A stretch of 64,000 nucleotides of DNA. Source: Candidatus Melainabacteria bacterium. Lineage in GTDB: Bacteria > Cyanobacteriota > Vampirovibrionia > Obscuribacterales > Obscuribacteraceae. Under the pieces are notes generated by a model. The model was not told the origin of the DNA. It saw nothing but the letters and a program-made list of their open reading frames with translations, and did no database searches. Below are positions 52,832 through 62,171 of this stretch, in pieces; positions within the stretch are counted from its first letter, which is position 1; the number at the start of each line of letters is the position of its first letter. A program made the translations under genes and the position numbers. Where the stretch lies: contig PLXC01000035.1 in the NCBI GenBank assembly GCA_003151275.1, positions 137,481 through 201,480 of the forward strand, in the 5' to 3' direction.

Positions 52832-53799
52832 TGTCACGCCACAGTAATACGCTCCGAGCGCGATCGCCTGGCAAACTCAATTTGACATTCGACATTCTCG
52901 GAGATTTGCCCGGAGGCTATCACGAAGTTGAAACTCTTATGCAAACCATTGATTTAGCAGACGAACTGACCTTCACGTTCGAACCTGCTGAAGAATTCCT
53001 GGTTGAGATCACATCCGTCGAATTTGCAGGACCTACCGGCGATGTACCTTTGAATCAAAACAATTTGATCGCAAAAGCAGCTTATCTATTTCGAAAAAAA
53101 TTTCCTGAAAAATCAGACTGTAAAGTGTCAGTCCACTTGCGCAAGGCAGTACCCGTTGCTGGTGGCATGGGTGGTGGCAGCGGGAATGCCGCGGCAACCC
53201 TTGTAGCTCTTAATCAATGGTTCAACTCACCATTATCTGACAGCAAAATTGCGGAGATGGCAAGCCAACTTGGTGCGGACGTTCCATTCTTCCTTAACGG
53301 CGGAACGCAAGTCGGCAGGCATCGCGGCGATGTGCTCTCAAAAGTGGATTTACCGAACGAATTGCATTTTTTGATTGTCGGACCGAAATTATTCGGCTTG
53401 CAAACCGCAGAAGTTTATGGTGCCTATGACGAAAACAAAATCAATGGCACCACAACCATCAGCGCCACTGAATGTGCAGAAGCATTAAAAACCGGTGACA
53501 ATAAAAACGCCAGTATAAAATTCGGCAACGTCTTTGAACACATTGTATTCAGCCGACGCCCAGAGCTTCAATTCATCCGCAATAGACTCAGCGAATTGGG
53601 CGGACTGTGCACTCACATGACCGGCAGCGGTCCGACACTATATGTTTTCACTACCGATAAAACAGAAGCCGAGTGTATTCAACAGAAGTTGGTGAACGAA
53701 CAAAAGAATGCCATTAATGGTTGGAACAATCACCGCGATTTGGTTTTGAATACTTGGATTGCAACTTCTACCAAGCACGGCGTTACACTAATCGCATGA
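52831..53799 (+). CDS. ispE: 4-diphosphocytidyl-2-C-methyl-D-erythritol kinase IspE
   Basis: 322 residues. GHMP kinase family: ARSPGKLNLTFDILG with the catalytic Lys, GGYHEVETLMQTIDL, ATP loop PVAGGMGGGSGNAA, GADVPFFLNGGT with the catalytic Asp, and MTGSGPTLYVF near the end. It catalyses the ATP-dependent phosphorylation in the MEP isoprenoid pathway. The start overlaps the rsmA stop by one base. Length is slightly above the usual ~290 residues. Confidence 0.96.
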   Translation: MSRHSNTLRARSPGKLNLTFDILGDLPGGYHEVETLMQTIDLADELTFTFEPAEEFLVEITSVEFAGPTGDVPLNQNNLIAKAAYLFRKKFPEKSDCKVSVHLRKAVPVAGGMGGGSGNAAATLVALNQWFNSPLSDSKIAEMASQLGADVPFFLNGGTQVGRHRGDVLSKVDLPNELHFLIVGPKLFGLQTAEVYGAYDENKINGTTTISATECAEALKTGDNKNASIKFGNVFEHIVFSRRPELQFIRNRLSELGGLCTHMTGSGPTLYVFTTDKTEAECIQQKLVNEQKNAINGWNNHRDLVLNTWIATSTKHGVTLIA

Positions 53800-53882
53800 A
53801 CAAAATAATCGGTTTGTTTATGGAAGCTTGCGGATTATCCTCGCGTGCGCAAAAAATTAGATCTCACCATGCAATTCTATAA
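53796..53882 (+). CDS. Possible 28-residue peptide overlapping the ispE stop
   Basis: ATG at 53796 overlaps the ispE TGA (ATGA), giving MNKIIGLFMEACGLSSRAQK and eight more residues. The coupling arrangement is the only support; no ribosome-binding site or family is seen. It may be a chance frame. Confidence 0.2.
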   Translation: MNKIIGLFMEACGLSSRAQKIRSHHAIL

Positions 53883-53939
53883 GAGCCTGGATAGCTCATT
53901 CACGCAAGATTATTTCCTAAATCTTGGAGCACCATAAAA

Positions 53940-54656
53940 TTATGGCGTGGTAACTAGATTTGCTCGTCGGCGTGCGTCTTCCATCAGCCGGCCGATCCGG
54001 ACTTCGTATTCTCTCTGAAGTGATGTTTTCTCATCAGAGTTCATTCCTGTGTATCGTTCACCGGTTTCTCTATTTCTCCAGCGGTGATTTGAATTGGCAT
54101 TGGCTTCTTCCACTGCACGCTGTTGTTCTTCTTTTATGGAGTCTACTTGCCTTTTGGCATCGGCCATGATGCCTGCTTTGCGCGCATCGATCGCTAGCTG
54201 TCGCGCATCCGGTTGATCGCCCTGATGCGAGTCGTCAGACCTAGACGAAGCGCCTGAGCCAGTCGTTATGGACGAACCACCATCACGGGTAGAGCCTCTG
54301 AAATTTTTTACTTCAACTGGCGCCGCCGGCGTCGGCTTAGGAGGATTCAAGATAAATGCGATTGCAGTCTCACAATGCTTCTTAATTTGCGGGTCTGGAT
54401 TGAGAATGAGGCACTTTTGATAGGCCTGTTTTGCGCCTTGAACTTCCTGCAGTTGCAACAATGTGTTAGCGAGCTGATATTGCGCTTGCCACGACTTAGG
54501 CTTCGCTTTTGCTGCCTCGATAAACTGCGATTTTGCTTTACCGTAGTTGGCAGACGAATAGCTGGCGCAACCATCAGCGAATGTGTCGGCATGCGCTCGA
54601 ATGCAGCAACCTAAATAAGCAGCGATCGACAGCACCAATAATTTCCGACTAAACAA
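53940..54656 (-). CDS. Secreted TPR protein
   Basis: 238 residues with a signal peptide (KLLVLSIAAYLGCCIRAHA). Residues ~25-105 hold about two TPRs (YSSANYGKAKSQFIEAAKAK, WQAQYQLANTLLQLQEVQGA). A Ser/Gly/Asp-rich linker and a charged, probably coiled-coil region (~150-230, DAKRQVDSIKEEQQRAVEEA) follow. It is likely a periplasmic assembly or scaffold protein. It converges with ispE and has ~160 bp of A/T-richer DNA upstream. Confidence 0.75.
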   Translation of the reverse strand: MFSRKLLVLSIAAYLGCCIRAHADTFADGCASYSSANYGKAKSQFIEAAKAKPKSWQAQYQLANTLLQLQEVQGAKQAYQKCLILNPDPQIKKHCETAIAFILNPPKPTPAAPVEVKNFRGSTRDGGSSITTGSGASSRSDDSHQGDQPDARQLAIDARKAGIMADAKRQVDSIKEEQQRAVEEANANSNHRWRNRETGERYTGMNSDEKTSLQREYEVRIGRLMEDARRRANLVTTP

Positions 54657-54814
54657 CTTGACCCTCGACTGAAATCGCGTGGGATGGGATAACGAAAACT
54701 AGGATACTTCAATTCTAAATCATACGCTAGTGTCGCACATTCCCGCTTATTGTCCGGCTACAGATGCTCGGCAGCTCTTAAGCTGATCAGCAAACATTAA
54801 GACATACAGTAGGC

Positions 54815-56734
54815 TCAATAGAACAAGAAAGGCCACCAGTTCTTCATCGGTTTTTCAGAATCATCGAACGAACGATTGTTGAATCCAGGCATGTTCTGGC
54901 GCCAGTAGACCAACCATGGTCCCATACAATCCCCAGCAAACTCTCTGTATTTTGCGTAAACAGCTGGTGTGAATAGCGTCTGCGCGTCAGCCCGGTTCAT
55001 TGCATCGTGCATTCTGTAGTGCTCAATTGTCGTCAGCACCGGCTGAAGGTTATCCAAATCATAGTCATGGCGACCGTTGATCGTAAAATGCACACAGTTA
55101 CCGACTGGAATGTACGGCGAAAAGTGCATCTTTTGCCCCTTATACTTAAAGGCAATTGTTTTTTGATCGGGATAATTGAGTTCGTTTCCATCTCTTTCGC
55201 CTAATGAATCAAATGGCATTCCGTATTTTTGCTTCAAATTAAACCCTGCATAGTCTTTGAAATATGGTGTCAAATACGGTAGCGAATCTCCCGAACCCAT
55301 TCTTTCTATCGAATGTCCGAGGCTCTCCATCGCGCATCCTGGACCGCGTTCGATATTGATGAACAAAATACGCAGGCTCCGCCCAATTTGAGGCTGCGCC
55401 GGATCTCCTCCATTGCCAGCTTGCACGAAGCTGCCTGGAATTGCGCGCATGTTCTCGTCATATTGTTGTTTCAGCTCAACGCATTCAAACGGCGCTCCAT
55501 GCGATCCTTGATAGCAAACAAACCAGACCTCATTCACCAGTCCCGTATTTACCATTTGTGCCAGCGACATTAGTTGGGATGGGTTAGCCGGATTGCGCAC
55601 ATTGTAAAGCGCAGTGAACTGCGGCAAAAACAAATTCGGATAAGCGAAGGAAGAGCCGGGTGCATCTTTGGCACGCCAGGGAAACTTACTGCTGTTGCCA
55701 TCAGTGCCTAGCTTCTGCGTGTAACTGTCAGCTGCATCTACCCATTTAAAAACTTTGTAGTCGAGAAAAGGAGGCGCTGAAGGATCAGCGTAACCGTGAT
55801 AGCGAGAAGATTCACGCAAGCAGGCGATCAGTGAATTGACTTTGGTTACTACCTGAGCAGGCTGGATACCGTTGGCGAAATTGATGACGAGAAGGCTCGG
55901 ATTCATCTTGGAGATGTGGTCATGGTTGGAAATCAGCCAAGGATCCGAGTTCGCCTTGCTAAATTGATTGGGCCATTCGATCATGCCTTGCACCACAGGC
56001 GGTAGCGGAGCCAAAGGCACGGGTTGAGGAGTCAGTGCCGATATGTAATCATTTAGATTGGATCGGGCATCCGCGGCATTGGAAAAGTTCTGGCTTGACT
56101 CGATAGTAATTGTCGTTGTTCTGGAAGTACCGCCGGGAGTGCTACTGTCGAAAGTGCTACTGCCAAAAGTGTTACTGTTGGAAGTACTACTGCCAGCGGT
56201 AACCACGCCTTCCATCTGCATAGCTATAAATGCCAACTCTCCGTATTGCGCTGCCTCAGTGTTTTTTGAAGTTGCAATTACTTTGTCATAAAGTCGACGA
56301 GACTTTTCTTTGTCGCTGATCGCACAAATCTGCGCCGCTTTGAGCCAGCATGCTGCACGCAAAGCAGGAAACTGCGGATAAGCTTCCGCGTTCTCAAGCA
56401 GCTTGTCGACAGCGGCAGCTGGATTGTTCGGCAACATCCAGTCGCTGAGAATGGAGACAATGTAGTCATTCATAGGCCGGTTGGCGAGTATAATGTCGCA
56501 CTCTCGCATTGATTTCTGAATATCGTTAGCGCCAAGCAAGTTTCGCAACTCATTGTGCGGTTCAAAGCCGGCATAGCCTTTATGATGCTTTATGTAATCA
56601 GAATATTTTTGGATTTTGACTTCATTGGAATCACCTTCCTTGACAATATCTTCAGCAAAAGCAAAAGTCCCGCATGACGCCATCAAAACCAGCGCTGCAA
56701 GGCTATAAGCAATCCATCGACCCAACTTGAACAT
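54815..56734 (-). CDS. Large secreted protein of unknown function
   Basis: 639 residues with a signal peptide (AYSLAALVLMASCGTFAFA). Residues 30-170 are helical and TPR-like. A Ser/Thr-rich stretch (~178-205) is coded by 15-bp DNA units repeated about four times (near 56140-56200, giving S-S-T-F-x runs). The C-terminal ~400 residues form an ordered domain with conserved-looking patches (INIERGPGCAMESLGHSIER, FKDYAGFNLKQKYG, GPWLVYWRQNMPGFNN). I do not recognise the family; the His/Glu/Cys-rich patch near 475-490 could be a catalytic or metal site. ATG 56734 has GGGGAG upstream. Confidence 0.7.
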   Translation of the reverse strand: MFKLGRWIAYSLAALVLMASCGTFAFAEDIVKEGDSNEVKIQKYSDYIKHHKGYAGFEPHNELRNLLGANDIQKSMRECDIILANRPMNDYIVSILSDWMLPNNPAAAVDKLLENAEAYPQFPALRAACWLKAAQICAISDKEKSRRLYDKVIATSKNTEAAQYGELAFIAMQMEGVVTAGSSTSNSNTFGSSTFDSSTPGGTSRTTTITIESSQNFSNAADARSNLNDYISALTPQPVPLAPLPPVVQGMIEWPNQFSKANSDPWLISNHDHISKMNPSLLVINFANGIQPAQVVTKVNSLIACLRESSRYHGYADPSAPPFLDYKVFKWVDAADSYTQKLGTDGNSSKFPWRAKDAPGSSFAYPNLFLPQFTALYNVRNPANPSQLMSLAQMVNTGLVNEVWFVCYQGSHGAPFECVELKQQYDENMRAIPGSFVQAGNGGDPAQPQIGRSLRILFINIERGPGCAMESLGHSIERMGSGDSLPYLTPYFKDYAGFNLKQKYGMPFDSLGERDGNELNYPDQKTIAFKYKGQKMHFSPYIPVGNCVHFTINGRHDYDLDNLQPVLTTIEHYRMHDAMNRADAQTLFTPAVYAKYREFAGDCMGPWLVYWRQNMPGFNNRSFDDSEKPMKNWWPFLFY

Positions 56735-57114
56735 CTCATTCTCCCCAGAACAATCCCATCATAATAGCCTGAAATTTCAGGAAAGATGCTGCAGACAATT
56801 AGATCCAAATCAACAAAATCAAACTAAAACAATCGGCTAAACCATAATTGTTTGCTCGGAATTAAATTCCATCGCACCGCAGATAGTGCTCATTGCGAGA
56901 TGATTACAGACCAATGGCAACACTGCGTTGCTGATAACGACCATTGAATCCATTCCCATTGACGATTGAAATGAGCACCTCTGCGAAACTAAGCATAAGA
57001 TTCTAGCACCAAGACACAGTCGAACTCTGACGTAGAGAGCCATTTTTATCTAGTACTAGCTTGATCTAACGTTAGCGGAACGCTCATGACGCCATAAGTG
57101 CGGCCTTTTGAGAG
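56735..57114. other. Intergenic region, no supported gene
   Basis: 380 bp between two minus-strand genes. A 68-codon minus-strand frame (56837-57043) ends with a hydrophobic segment but lacks a ribosome-binding site and a known product, so it is not called. It should contain the promoter for the 639-residue protein. No hairpin or repeat was noticed. Confidence 0.45.
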
Positions 57115-58110
57115 TTACTTAGGCAGCTTTCTAGCTCTCGCGGACTCGATGCAATTTGACACTTCGGACGAAATCCAGAGAGCAAGTTCTCGAAGCAGCG
57201 GGTCCAATAGCGACACGCCCTCTAGCGGTTCCCACACTGCAAAAACACCCAAGGGGGTTTCGTTTGATATAAGTGGCAGCAGCATTCCAGTCTTCAGAAA
57301 ATTCTTCCCTTGACCAAATTCAGACGATTCAGAACCAATTACAGCTCGCTGCTTTTTGAAGACATCAACGAATGGATCTTGGTCATCGGTGAGTTCTAGT
57401 ATCGAGCCATCGCCTCCTTGAGCAACCAATCTTTCTGACTGATACAGATACAATTGAAATTTCCCAAAGCCAAACAAATCAGCGATTAATTCGATTGCCT
57501 TCAAAGAGGCAACGGATTCTGGTTCATCGGCGAACAACTTCAAAATCTTCACAAGGGCGCTTAGACTCCTTCCATCAGTCGAGAGTCTGGTTATATCAAA
57601 ATCGTAACTAATAATGACCGAAAGAAGAGCTGCCACTTTTTCCAGCGTGACTAGTTCTAATGACGAACACTGCCTTGGCTCGACAAATTGGAGTGCAACG
57701 AATCCAGAAAAAATTCCGCGCGCTTGCAATGGAACAAGTAACTGAGACGTAAATTGTTCAGACAGCGCCAGTAAAGTTAACCAGTCATCTGCACTAGGAG
57801 ATGCCCTGTTCAACTGAATCAGATCTCGACCGCCTTGAGCAAGGAAATTTAAAACCAGCTGCGTACTTTGCTTGGAGTCCAAGCTCACACCCAACGCATT
57901 GCTTAATTTGTCATTCGAGAGATAACAACTCCGCACTGTAAGGCGATCAACAACAACAAGCCACAACAGTCCACGGTCCGCGTTCATTCCCTTTACAAGA
58001 CGTGATAACGCCTCTTCAAGACCAGCAAAAAGGTCATCGGACCCACCTCCTGCTTGAATCTTCGATATCAAAGTGTCAATTAATTCTTGAGCAAATTCTG
58101 AATAAATCAT
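57115..58110 (-). CDS. Tandem GAF-domain protein
   Basis: 331 residues from ATG 58110, which has GGGAG 4 nt upstream (a GTG six codons earlier is in frame). There are two GAF-like domains, ~20-175 (ALSRLVKGMNADRGLLWLVV...QLLVPLQARGIFSGFVALQF) and ~190-325 (ADLFGFGKFQLYLYQ...MLLPLISNETPLGVFAVWE). No output domain (kinase, GGDEF, HTH) follows, so it may signal through partners. Ligand unknown. It stands alone on the minus strand, divergent from the PhyH gene. Confidence 0.8.
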   Translation of the reverse strand: MIYSEFAQELIDTLISKIQAGGGSDDLFAGLEEALSRLVKGMNADRGLLWLVVVDRLTVRSCYLSNDKLSNALGVSLDSKQSTQLVLNFLAQGGRDLIQLNRASPSADDWLTLLALSEQFTSQLLVPLQARGIFSGFVALQFVEPRQCSSLELVTLEKVAALLSVIISYDFDITRLSTDGRSLSALVKILKLFADEPESVASLKAIELIADLFGFGKFQLYLYQSERLVAQGGDGSILELTDDQDPFVDVFKKQRAVIGSESSEFGQGKNFLKTGMLLPLISNETPLGVFAVWEPLEGVSLLDPLLRELALWISSEVSNCIESARARKLPK

Positions 58111-58220
58111 TTGTCTCCCGCCGGCCACCCGACTTTAACATTGATAGGCAGTCTTAAGCCTATTCGAGCATCAGTAGTTATAAAGCTTGCTCAAATATCA
58201 AGGACTAACCAGAGGCTTGA

Positions 58221-58249
58221 TGCCGGCAAGGATGCCGGCACTCCCAGGG
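58221..58249 (+). repeat. Palindromic repeat, second type
   Basis: TGCCGGC-AAGGAT-GCCGGCA (58221-58240) followed by CTCCCAGG. A related element is at 60701-60724. The tail CTCCCAGG recalls the CTCCATTTC tail of the first family, so they may be subtypes of one family. Confidence 0.6.
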
Positions 58250-58278
58250 AATGGCGATCATAATGCTAAGATCGACGG

Positions 58279-59529
58279 ATGTCGGAGAAACAGGAATTTT
58301 TGCAAGAGTTTGAACTTCGCGGTTTTGCGCTGCTTAAGGCAGTCGTCAGCGATGTTCAATTGTCTGCTCTGACCAATGCGATTGAGGAGTTGCGTCGAAA
58401 GGAAAAAGTTCCCAATTCACCCGGAGTAAGGCACCTACTAAGACGAAGTCGTGTGATCAGAAAGTTCGCGAAGTCAGAAATCGTGCGCGGAATTGCTGCA
58501 CAAGTTTTGGGAAATGGTGCCAGACCGGTCAAGGCTATTCTATTCGACAAGACACCGGATGCTAATTGGTATGTGACATGGCATCAGGATCTGACTATTG
58601 CTGTTGAAGAACGCATCGATGTCGAAGGATTTGGACCATGGTCAGTAAAAGATGGGATTCCGCATGTACAGCCGCCAACCAACGTGCTAAGAAATATCGT
58701 ATCTCTCCGAATACATCTGGATAGTTGTCCACAAGAAAATGGTGCCATCAAATTCATTTCAGGATCTCATCGCCTCGGAATTATGGAAACATCAGAGATC
58801 GCAGAGTGGCGAGACAAAAATGATTTCGTTTGCTGCTCCGCAGAACGTGGTGATGTAATACTCATGCGTCCACTGATTCTACATAGCTCTTCTCAATCAA
58901 CGCAGGCTGATCACCGTCGAGTGCTACATATCGAATATGTTGGTGCTGAGCTTCCATGCGGATTGAAGTGGGCCGAAGCAAGCGGCTTGGATACGGTTGA
59001 ATTAGTTATGGCAATAGAAGAAGAGTTTGGAATTGAAATTCCAGATAAGGATGCAGAAAGGATAACTACTGTCGGTGAAACATTTGAGTTCTTAAAGACT
59101 CGGCTTTCAAGCACACCGCCGCGTGATTGTCTAAGCCAAAAGATTTTTTACAAACTTAGGCGGGCGCTTATCGAAAACTATCAAGTGAGTCGCCGCTCGA
59201 TTACTCCTGATACAAAATTGAGCGATATAATTTCGCTCCAAGATCTGGAAGATGGATGGCCGTTTTTGCAGATGTTTATTGATCTAAAAACACCAGAATT
59301 CAAAGTCTCAAACGAATTTTTAGGATTTAAATTAACAGGCACCATGCTGACGATGAGGGAATTGGTTTACTCTATGATCAGCATAAACTCAGCGGTTTTA
59401 GCGGGTGAAAGAGGCACCGACCAAGAGATTTGGCACAGGTTGGTGGACGTGATCGTAAAACAGGGCAACGTATCACGTGAAGAGATCATACCGGAAGCGT
59501 CATACACCAGAGATTTGGGCATGTGTTGA
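58279..59529 (+). CDS. PhyH-type dioxygenase fused to permuted acyl-carrier-protein-like segments
   Basis: 416 residues. Residues 1-232 are a phytanoyl-CoA-dioxygenase-like Fe(II)/2-oxoglutarate domain with H102-x-D104 in TWHQDLTI, a distal His near 202 (ILHSS) and Arg near 214 (RRVLHIEY). Then [20 protein letters not shown] (235-254) to ~276 is the second half of an acyl carrier protein, from the phosphopantetheine loop onward, but the loop Ser is not in its D-S-L setting. A ~100-residue segment follows, and the C-terminus (381-416, [15 protein letters not shown]) is the first half of a carrier protein, stopping exactly where D-S-L would come. Confidence 0.8.
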   Translation: MSEKQEFLQEFELRGFALLKAVVSDVQLSALTNAIEELRRKEKVPNSPGVRHLLRRSRVIRKFAKSEIVRGIAAQVLGNGARPVKAILFDKTPDANWYVTWHQDLTIAVEERIDVEGFGPWSVKDGIPHVQPPTNVLRNIVSLRIHLDSCPQENGAIKFISGSHRLGIMETSEIAEWRDKNDFVCCSAERGDVILMRPLILHSSSQSTQADHRRVLHIEYVGAELPCGLKWAEASGLDTVELVMAIEEEFGIEIPDKDAERITTVGETFEFLKTRLSSTPPRDCLSQKIFYKLRRALIENYQVSRRSITPDTKLSDIISLQDLEDGWPFLQMFIDLKTPEFKVSNEFLGFKLTGTMLTMRELVYSMISINSAVLAGERGTDQEIWHRLVDVIVKQGNVSREEIIPEASYTRDLGMC

Positions 59530-59713
59530 TTCGTCTAATTATGCCTCATCACAAGGAGTTCGTAGGAAGTACAACAATTTTGATTAGAGTATGGCGCTGC
59601 GCCTGGTAAACTGATATGTCCACAAGAGTTCAAGATTGCATCCCGAGCTGGCGAAGGCGCGAAATATTTCCGCTCACCGTACACTAATCGTGGATGAGAT
59701 TCAGGAGCAGATC

Positions 59714-60667
59714 ATGGCAAAAGAAGAACAATCCGCGGTCATTACTTTCCAGGGAATGTGTGACGCTTCCGCAGCGGTGGAGCTTAGCGGTGGCAGATTC
59801 CTAGTCGCCAGCGATGAGGACAACATATTCCAAGTTTTCAATTCACGAAACGGCGGACACTATGAACAGGAGATTGACTTCGGGCACTTCTTGAATTTGA
59901 AGCATCCAAGTAACGAGGCCGATGTCGAAGCGTCGGCAACACTCAATGGTGTCACATTCTGGATGGGATCCCACGGACGAAGTGGCACTGGAGAAATGAA
60001 GTGGCGCCGACACCAGTTCTTTGCCACTACCATTATCGATCATGGCGACCAAGTTGTAGTCAAACAAGTTGGTATTTCATATACTGGGCTGATGGTGGAC
60101 CTTCTGCAATGCATCTGGTTTCGCAAATTGACTGAAGAAAGACTTGCTCCGGAACAGATCGCGACCTTAGCGCCGAAAGTAGCAGGGGCAGTCAACATCG
60201 AAGGTCTGACAGCCTGGCAAGATGGACTATTAATCGGTTTCAGAAACCCAATCGTAAACGGACAGGCTCTTACAGTACCTCTTCTGAATCCAATGGATGT
60301 CGTTCTGAATGGTGCTCACTGTCAGTTCGGTGAACCAATATTCTTCGGTTTAAATGGACGCGGAGTACGAAGTATCGACTACTGGACAGCCAGGGGATTC
60401 TACATAATTGCAAGTGGATCTTATGACGCCGTAAAAGACTTTGAGTTCTACACATGGACCGGCAAGATCACTGATAAACCAGAAAAAATAGTTGTGGATT
60501 CATTGGAAGGTTTGAATCCGGAAGCTGTCGTCACATATGATGCCAACGCAAGTGACTTTCTTGTCATCAGCGACGACGGTGGAGAAGAGGCACCAAATGA
60601 AAAATCAAAGTGCAAAGATTTGCCCAAAGAGCAACAGAAATTCAGGGGAATGTGGATAAGTGCTTAA
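59714..60667 (+). CDS. DUF3616 protein
   Basis: 317 residues from ATG 59714, preferred because AGGAG lies 7 nt upstream (a longer frame starts at 59636). The family pattern is a beta-rich, propeller-like protein: FQGMCDASAAVELSGGRFLV (typical first blade), DVEASATLNGVTFWMGSHGR, VNIEGLTAWQDGLLIGFRNP and SLEGLNPEAVVTY near the end. Function unknown; cytoplasmic by sequence (no signal). It follows the PhyH gene on the same strand after ~180 bp, probably as a separate unit. Confidence 0.8.
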   Translation: MAKEEQSAVITFQGMCDASAAVELSGGRFLVASDEDNIFQVFNSRNGGHYEQEIDFGHFLNLKHPSNEADVEASATLNGVTFWMGSHGRSGTGEMKWRRHQFFATTIIDHGDQVVVKQVGISYTGLMVDLLQCIWFRKLTEERLAPEQIATLAPKVAGAVNIEGLTAWQDGLLIGFRNPIVNGQALTVPLLNPMDVVLNGAHCQFGEPIFFGLNGRGVRSIDYWTARGFYIIASGSYDAVKDFEFYTWTGKITDKPEKIVVDSLEGLNPEAVVTYDANASDFLVISDDGGEEAPNEKSKCKDLPKEQQKFRGMWISA

Positions 60668-60700
60668 GCTCGCAAAAGAGTTTATAGTCCTGCGCTATTT

Positions 60701-60727
60701 GCCGGCAGGGTGCGGCGCTCCCAGGTT
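60701..60727 (+). repeat. Palindromic repeat, second type
   Basis: GCCGGCA-GGG-TGCGGC (60701-60716, one bulged base) followed by GCTCCCAGG. Same plan as the element at 58221. Confidence 0.5.
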
Positions 60728-60774
60728 AGGCCAAGTCATGAGTAAAACCGTCAGAGCAGTGGCATAAATCACAT

Positions 60775-62079
60775 ATGGGCAAACCTGATACAGACCAAAC
60801 TGATAGCCACAAAATTAGTCCCCCCGAGCATCAGGCTTGCGAAGGGGCGCTCGGCGCCGGAATTTGGTTATCTAAACAGTCGAGCTCAAAGGGCACAGTA
60901 GGTGCCGACACCTATGCTGGCTCGAGCTGCGTTCCTCCAGAGACCTACAACTCAGTTGAGGCAGTGGTAGCTGCAGAAAGAGGCCGCCTCGACTCAAATA
61001 AACCACCGCTTACCGCGTTTGCGTTGCCTGCGCAAGCCGATCCTAAGATTCTTGAGCATCAGGTTCGTGATTCGATTTCGGGTCTGGAAAACCAGCTGGG
61101 ATACGGCTCCGGTGAACTCAGTTACGTTTGGTTCAATGATGACAGCGGTCGGGCTCAAGTGTTTCTGCTTGGCAAAGCCGAAAAGATAACAGAGTCCGCT
61201 CCACAAGCACCTGCGTGTACGCCTTTCGAGAAATTGGTAGACAATTCACTGAATCATCAGATGGACCTGCCGTCCAGCACAACGGAAGGTGAGGCGATGA
61301 AGGTTCTGAACGTTAGGAAACATCAGGCGGCACTGGCTAAAGAAGGCATCCCAATCGATGCTAGCGAAGTGGACGTCAGCGCAATTCACGCCGACCGTGC
61401 TGCCCAAATCAAGGAATTGGAAAGTCGACTGACACCAGCCGAGAATCGCTCCGATGAGGAGACTTCGAGGTTTTACGCGGATAGTCGTGCGATCGAAATC
61501 GGGTTACCAGCCGGAACTCCGGAATCTTACGTGACGCAAGTGAAAGATGATTACGCATTACAGTCGCGAGCGCTCATGCTGGGAATGGATCAGCGCGCGC
61601 CGATAGACTCTGTGAAAGCGGTCGAACAACGAATAGAATCAACACCGGATGTGGAGCTAAATTCTCGGCTGGGACTGCCACTCAGCACCTCTCGTTCTGA
61701 CGCATTGAGTCAAAGCATGAAATGGCTGAAGGATGCTGAACTTGTCCTGCAAGGGTTTTCGCCAGACATGGATCCAAAGGAAATAAGCAGAATTAGAAAA
61801 GAGCGCAGTGATTTAGCTCGTGAATATCAGTCGGGTCTGATTTCAGGCAACTTAACTCCAGGGCAACGGAAGAGCTCGGAGCTAGCTGTGAGCGCCATTG
61901 AGATAGGTTTACCACCCAACAGTTCGGCGCAAGATGTCGAAGCACTTCAAGCCAAATACCACCAGCAATTTCTAGCCGTAGCTTCCGGACTATCTCGTGA
62001 TGCATCGCCATCGGCCATCGAAGATGCGCAAAAACGTTCCGACGATGTTCCAGCAAACATGTGCGACGTGAAACAGTAA
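60775..62079 (+). CDS. Hypothetical protein with four ~55-residue internal repeats
   Basis: 434 residues, no signal peptide. From about residue 165 the sequence contains four related units beginning [MI]-x-L-P-x-x-[ST] or I-G-L-P (MDLPSSTTEGEAM; AIEIGLPAGTPESYV; LGLPLSTSRSDAL; AIEIGLPPNSSAQDV), each continuing with a helical part and ending in a segment such as AQKRSDDVP. Units two and four are most alike. The N-terminal ~110 residues are Ser/Ala/Pro-rich. Not a family I recognise; a helical repeat scaffold is likely. It follows the palindromic repeat at 60.7 kb. Confidence 0.6.
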   Translation: MGKPDTDQTDSHKISPPEHQACEGALGAGIWLSKQSSSKGTVGADTYAGSSCVPPETYNSVEAVVAAERGRLDSNKPPLTAFALPAQADPKILEHQVRDSISGLENQLGYGSGELSYVWFNDDSGRAQVFLLGKAEKITESAPQAPACTPFEKLVDNSLNHQMDLPSSTTEGEAMKVLNVRKHQAALAKEGIPIDASEVDVSAIHADRAAQIKELESRLTPAENRSDEETSRFYADSRAIEIGLPAGTPESYVTQVKDDYALQSRALMLGMDQRAPIDSVKAVEQRIESTPDVELNSRLGLPLSTSRSDALSQSMKWLKDAELVLQGFSPDMDPKEISRIRKERSDLAREYQSGLISGNLTPGQRKSSELAVSAIEIGLPPNSSAQDVEALQAKYHQQFLAVASGLSRDASPSAIEDAQKRSDDVPANMCDVKQ

Positions 62080-62171
62080 GGAAATTTGGTAATGGAAATT
62101 CAAATTACTGCTTAGCAATGTTGGCAAGAACAAGCCGTATGGCGCACCGTATATGGTGCACTAAACAATAT

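Noticed and set aside
56837..57043. 68-codon minus-strand gene
   Set aside because: No ribosome-binding site and no known product; could be real but evidence is too thin.
62144..62159. Bidirectional terminator between convergent genes
   Set aside because: Stem of only 5 bp and no T-run on either side.
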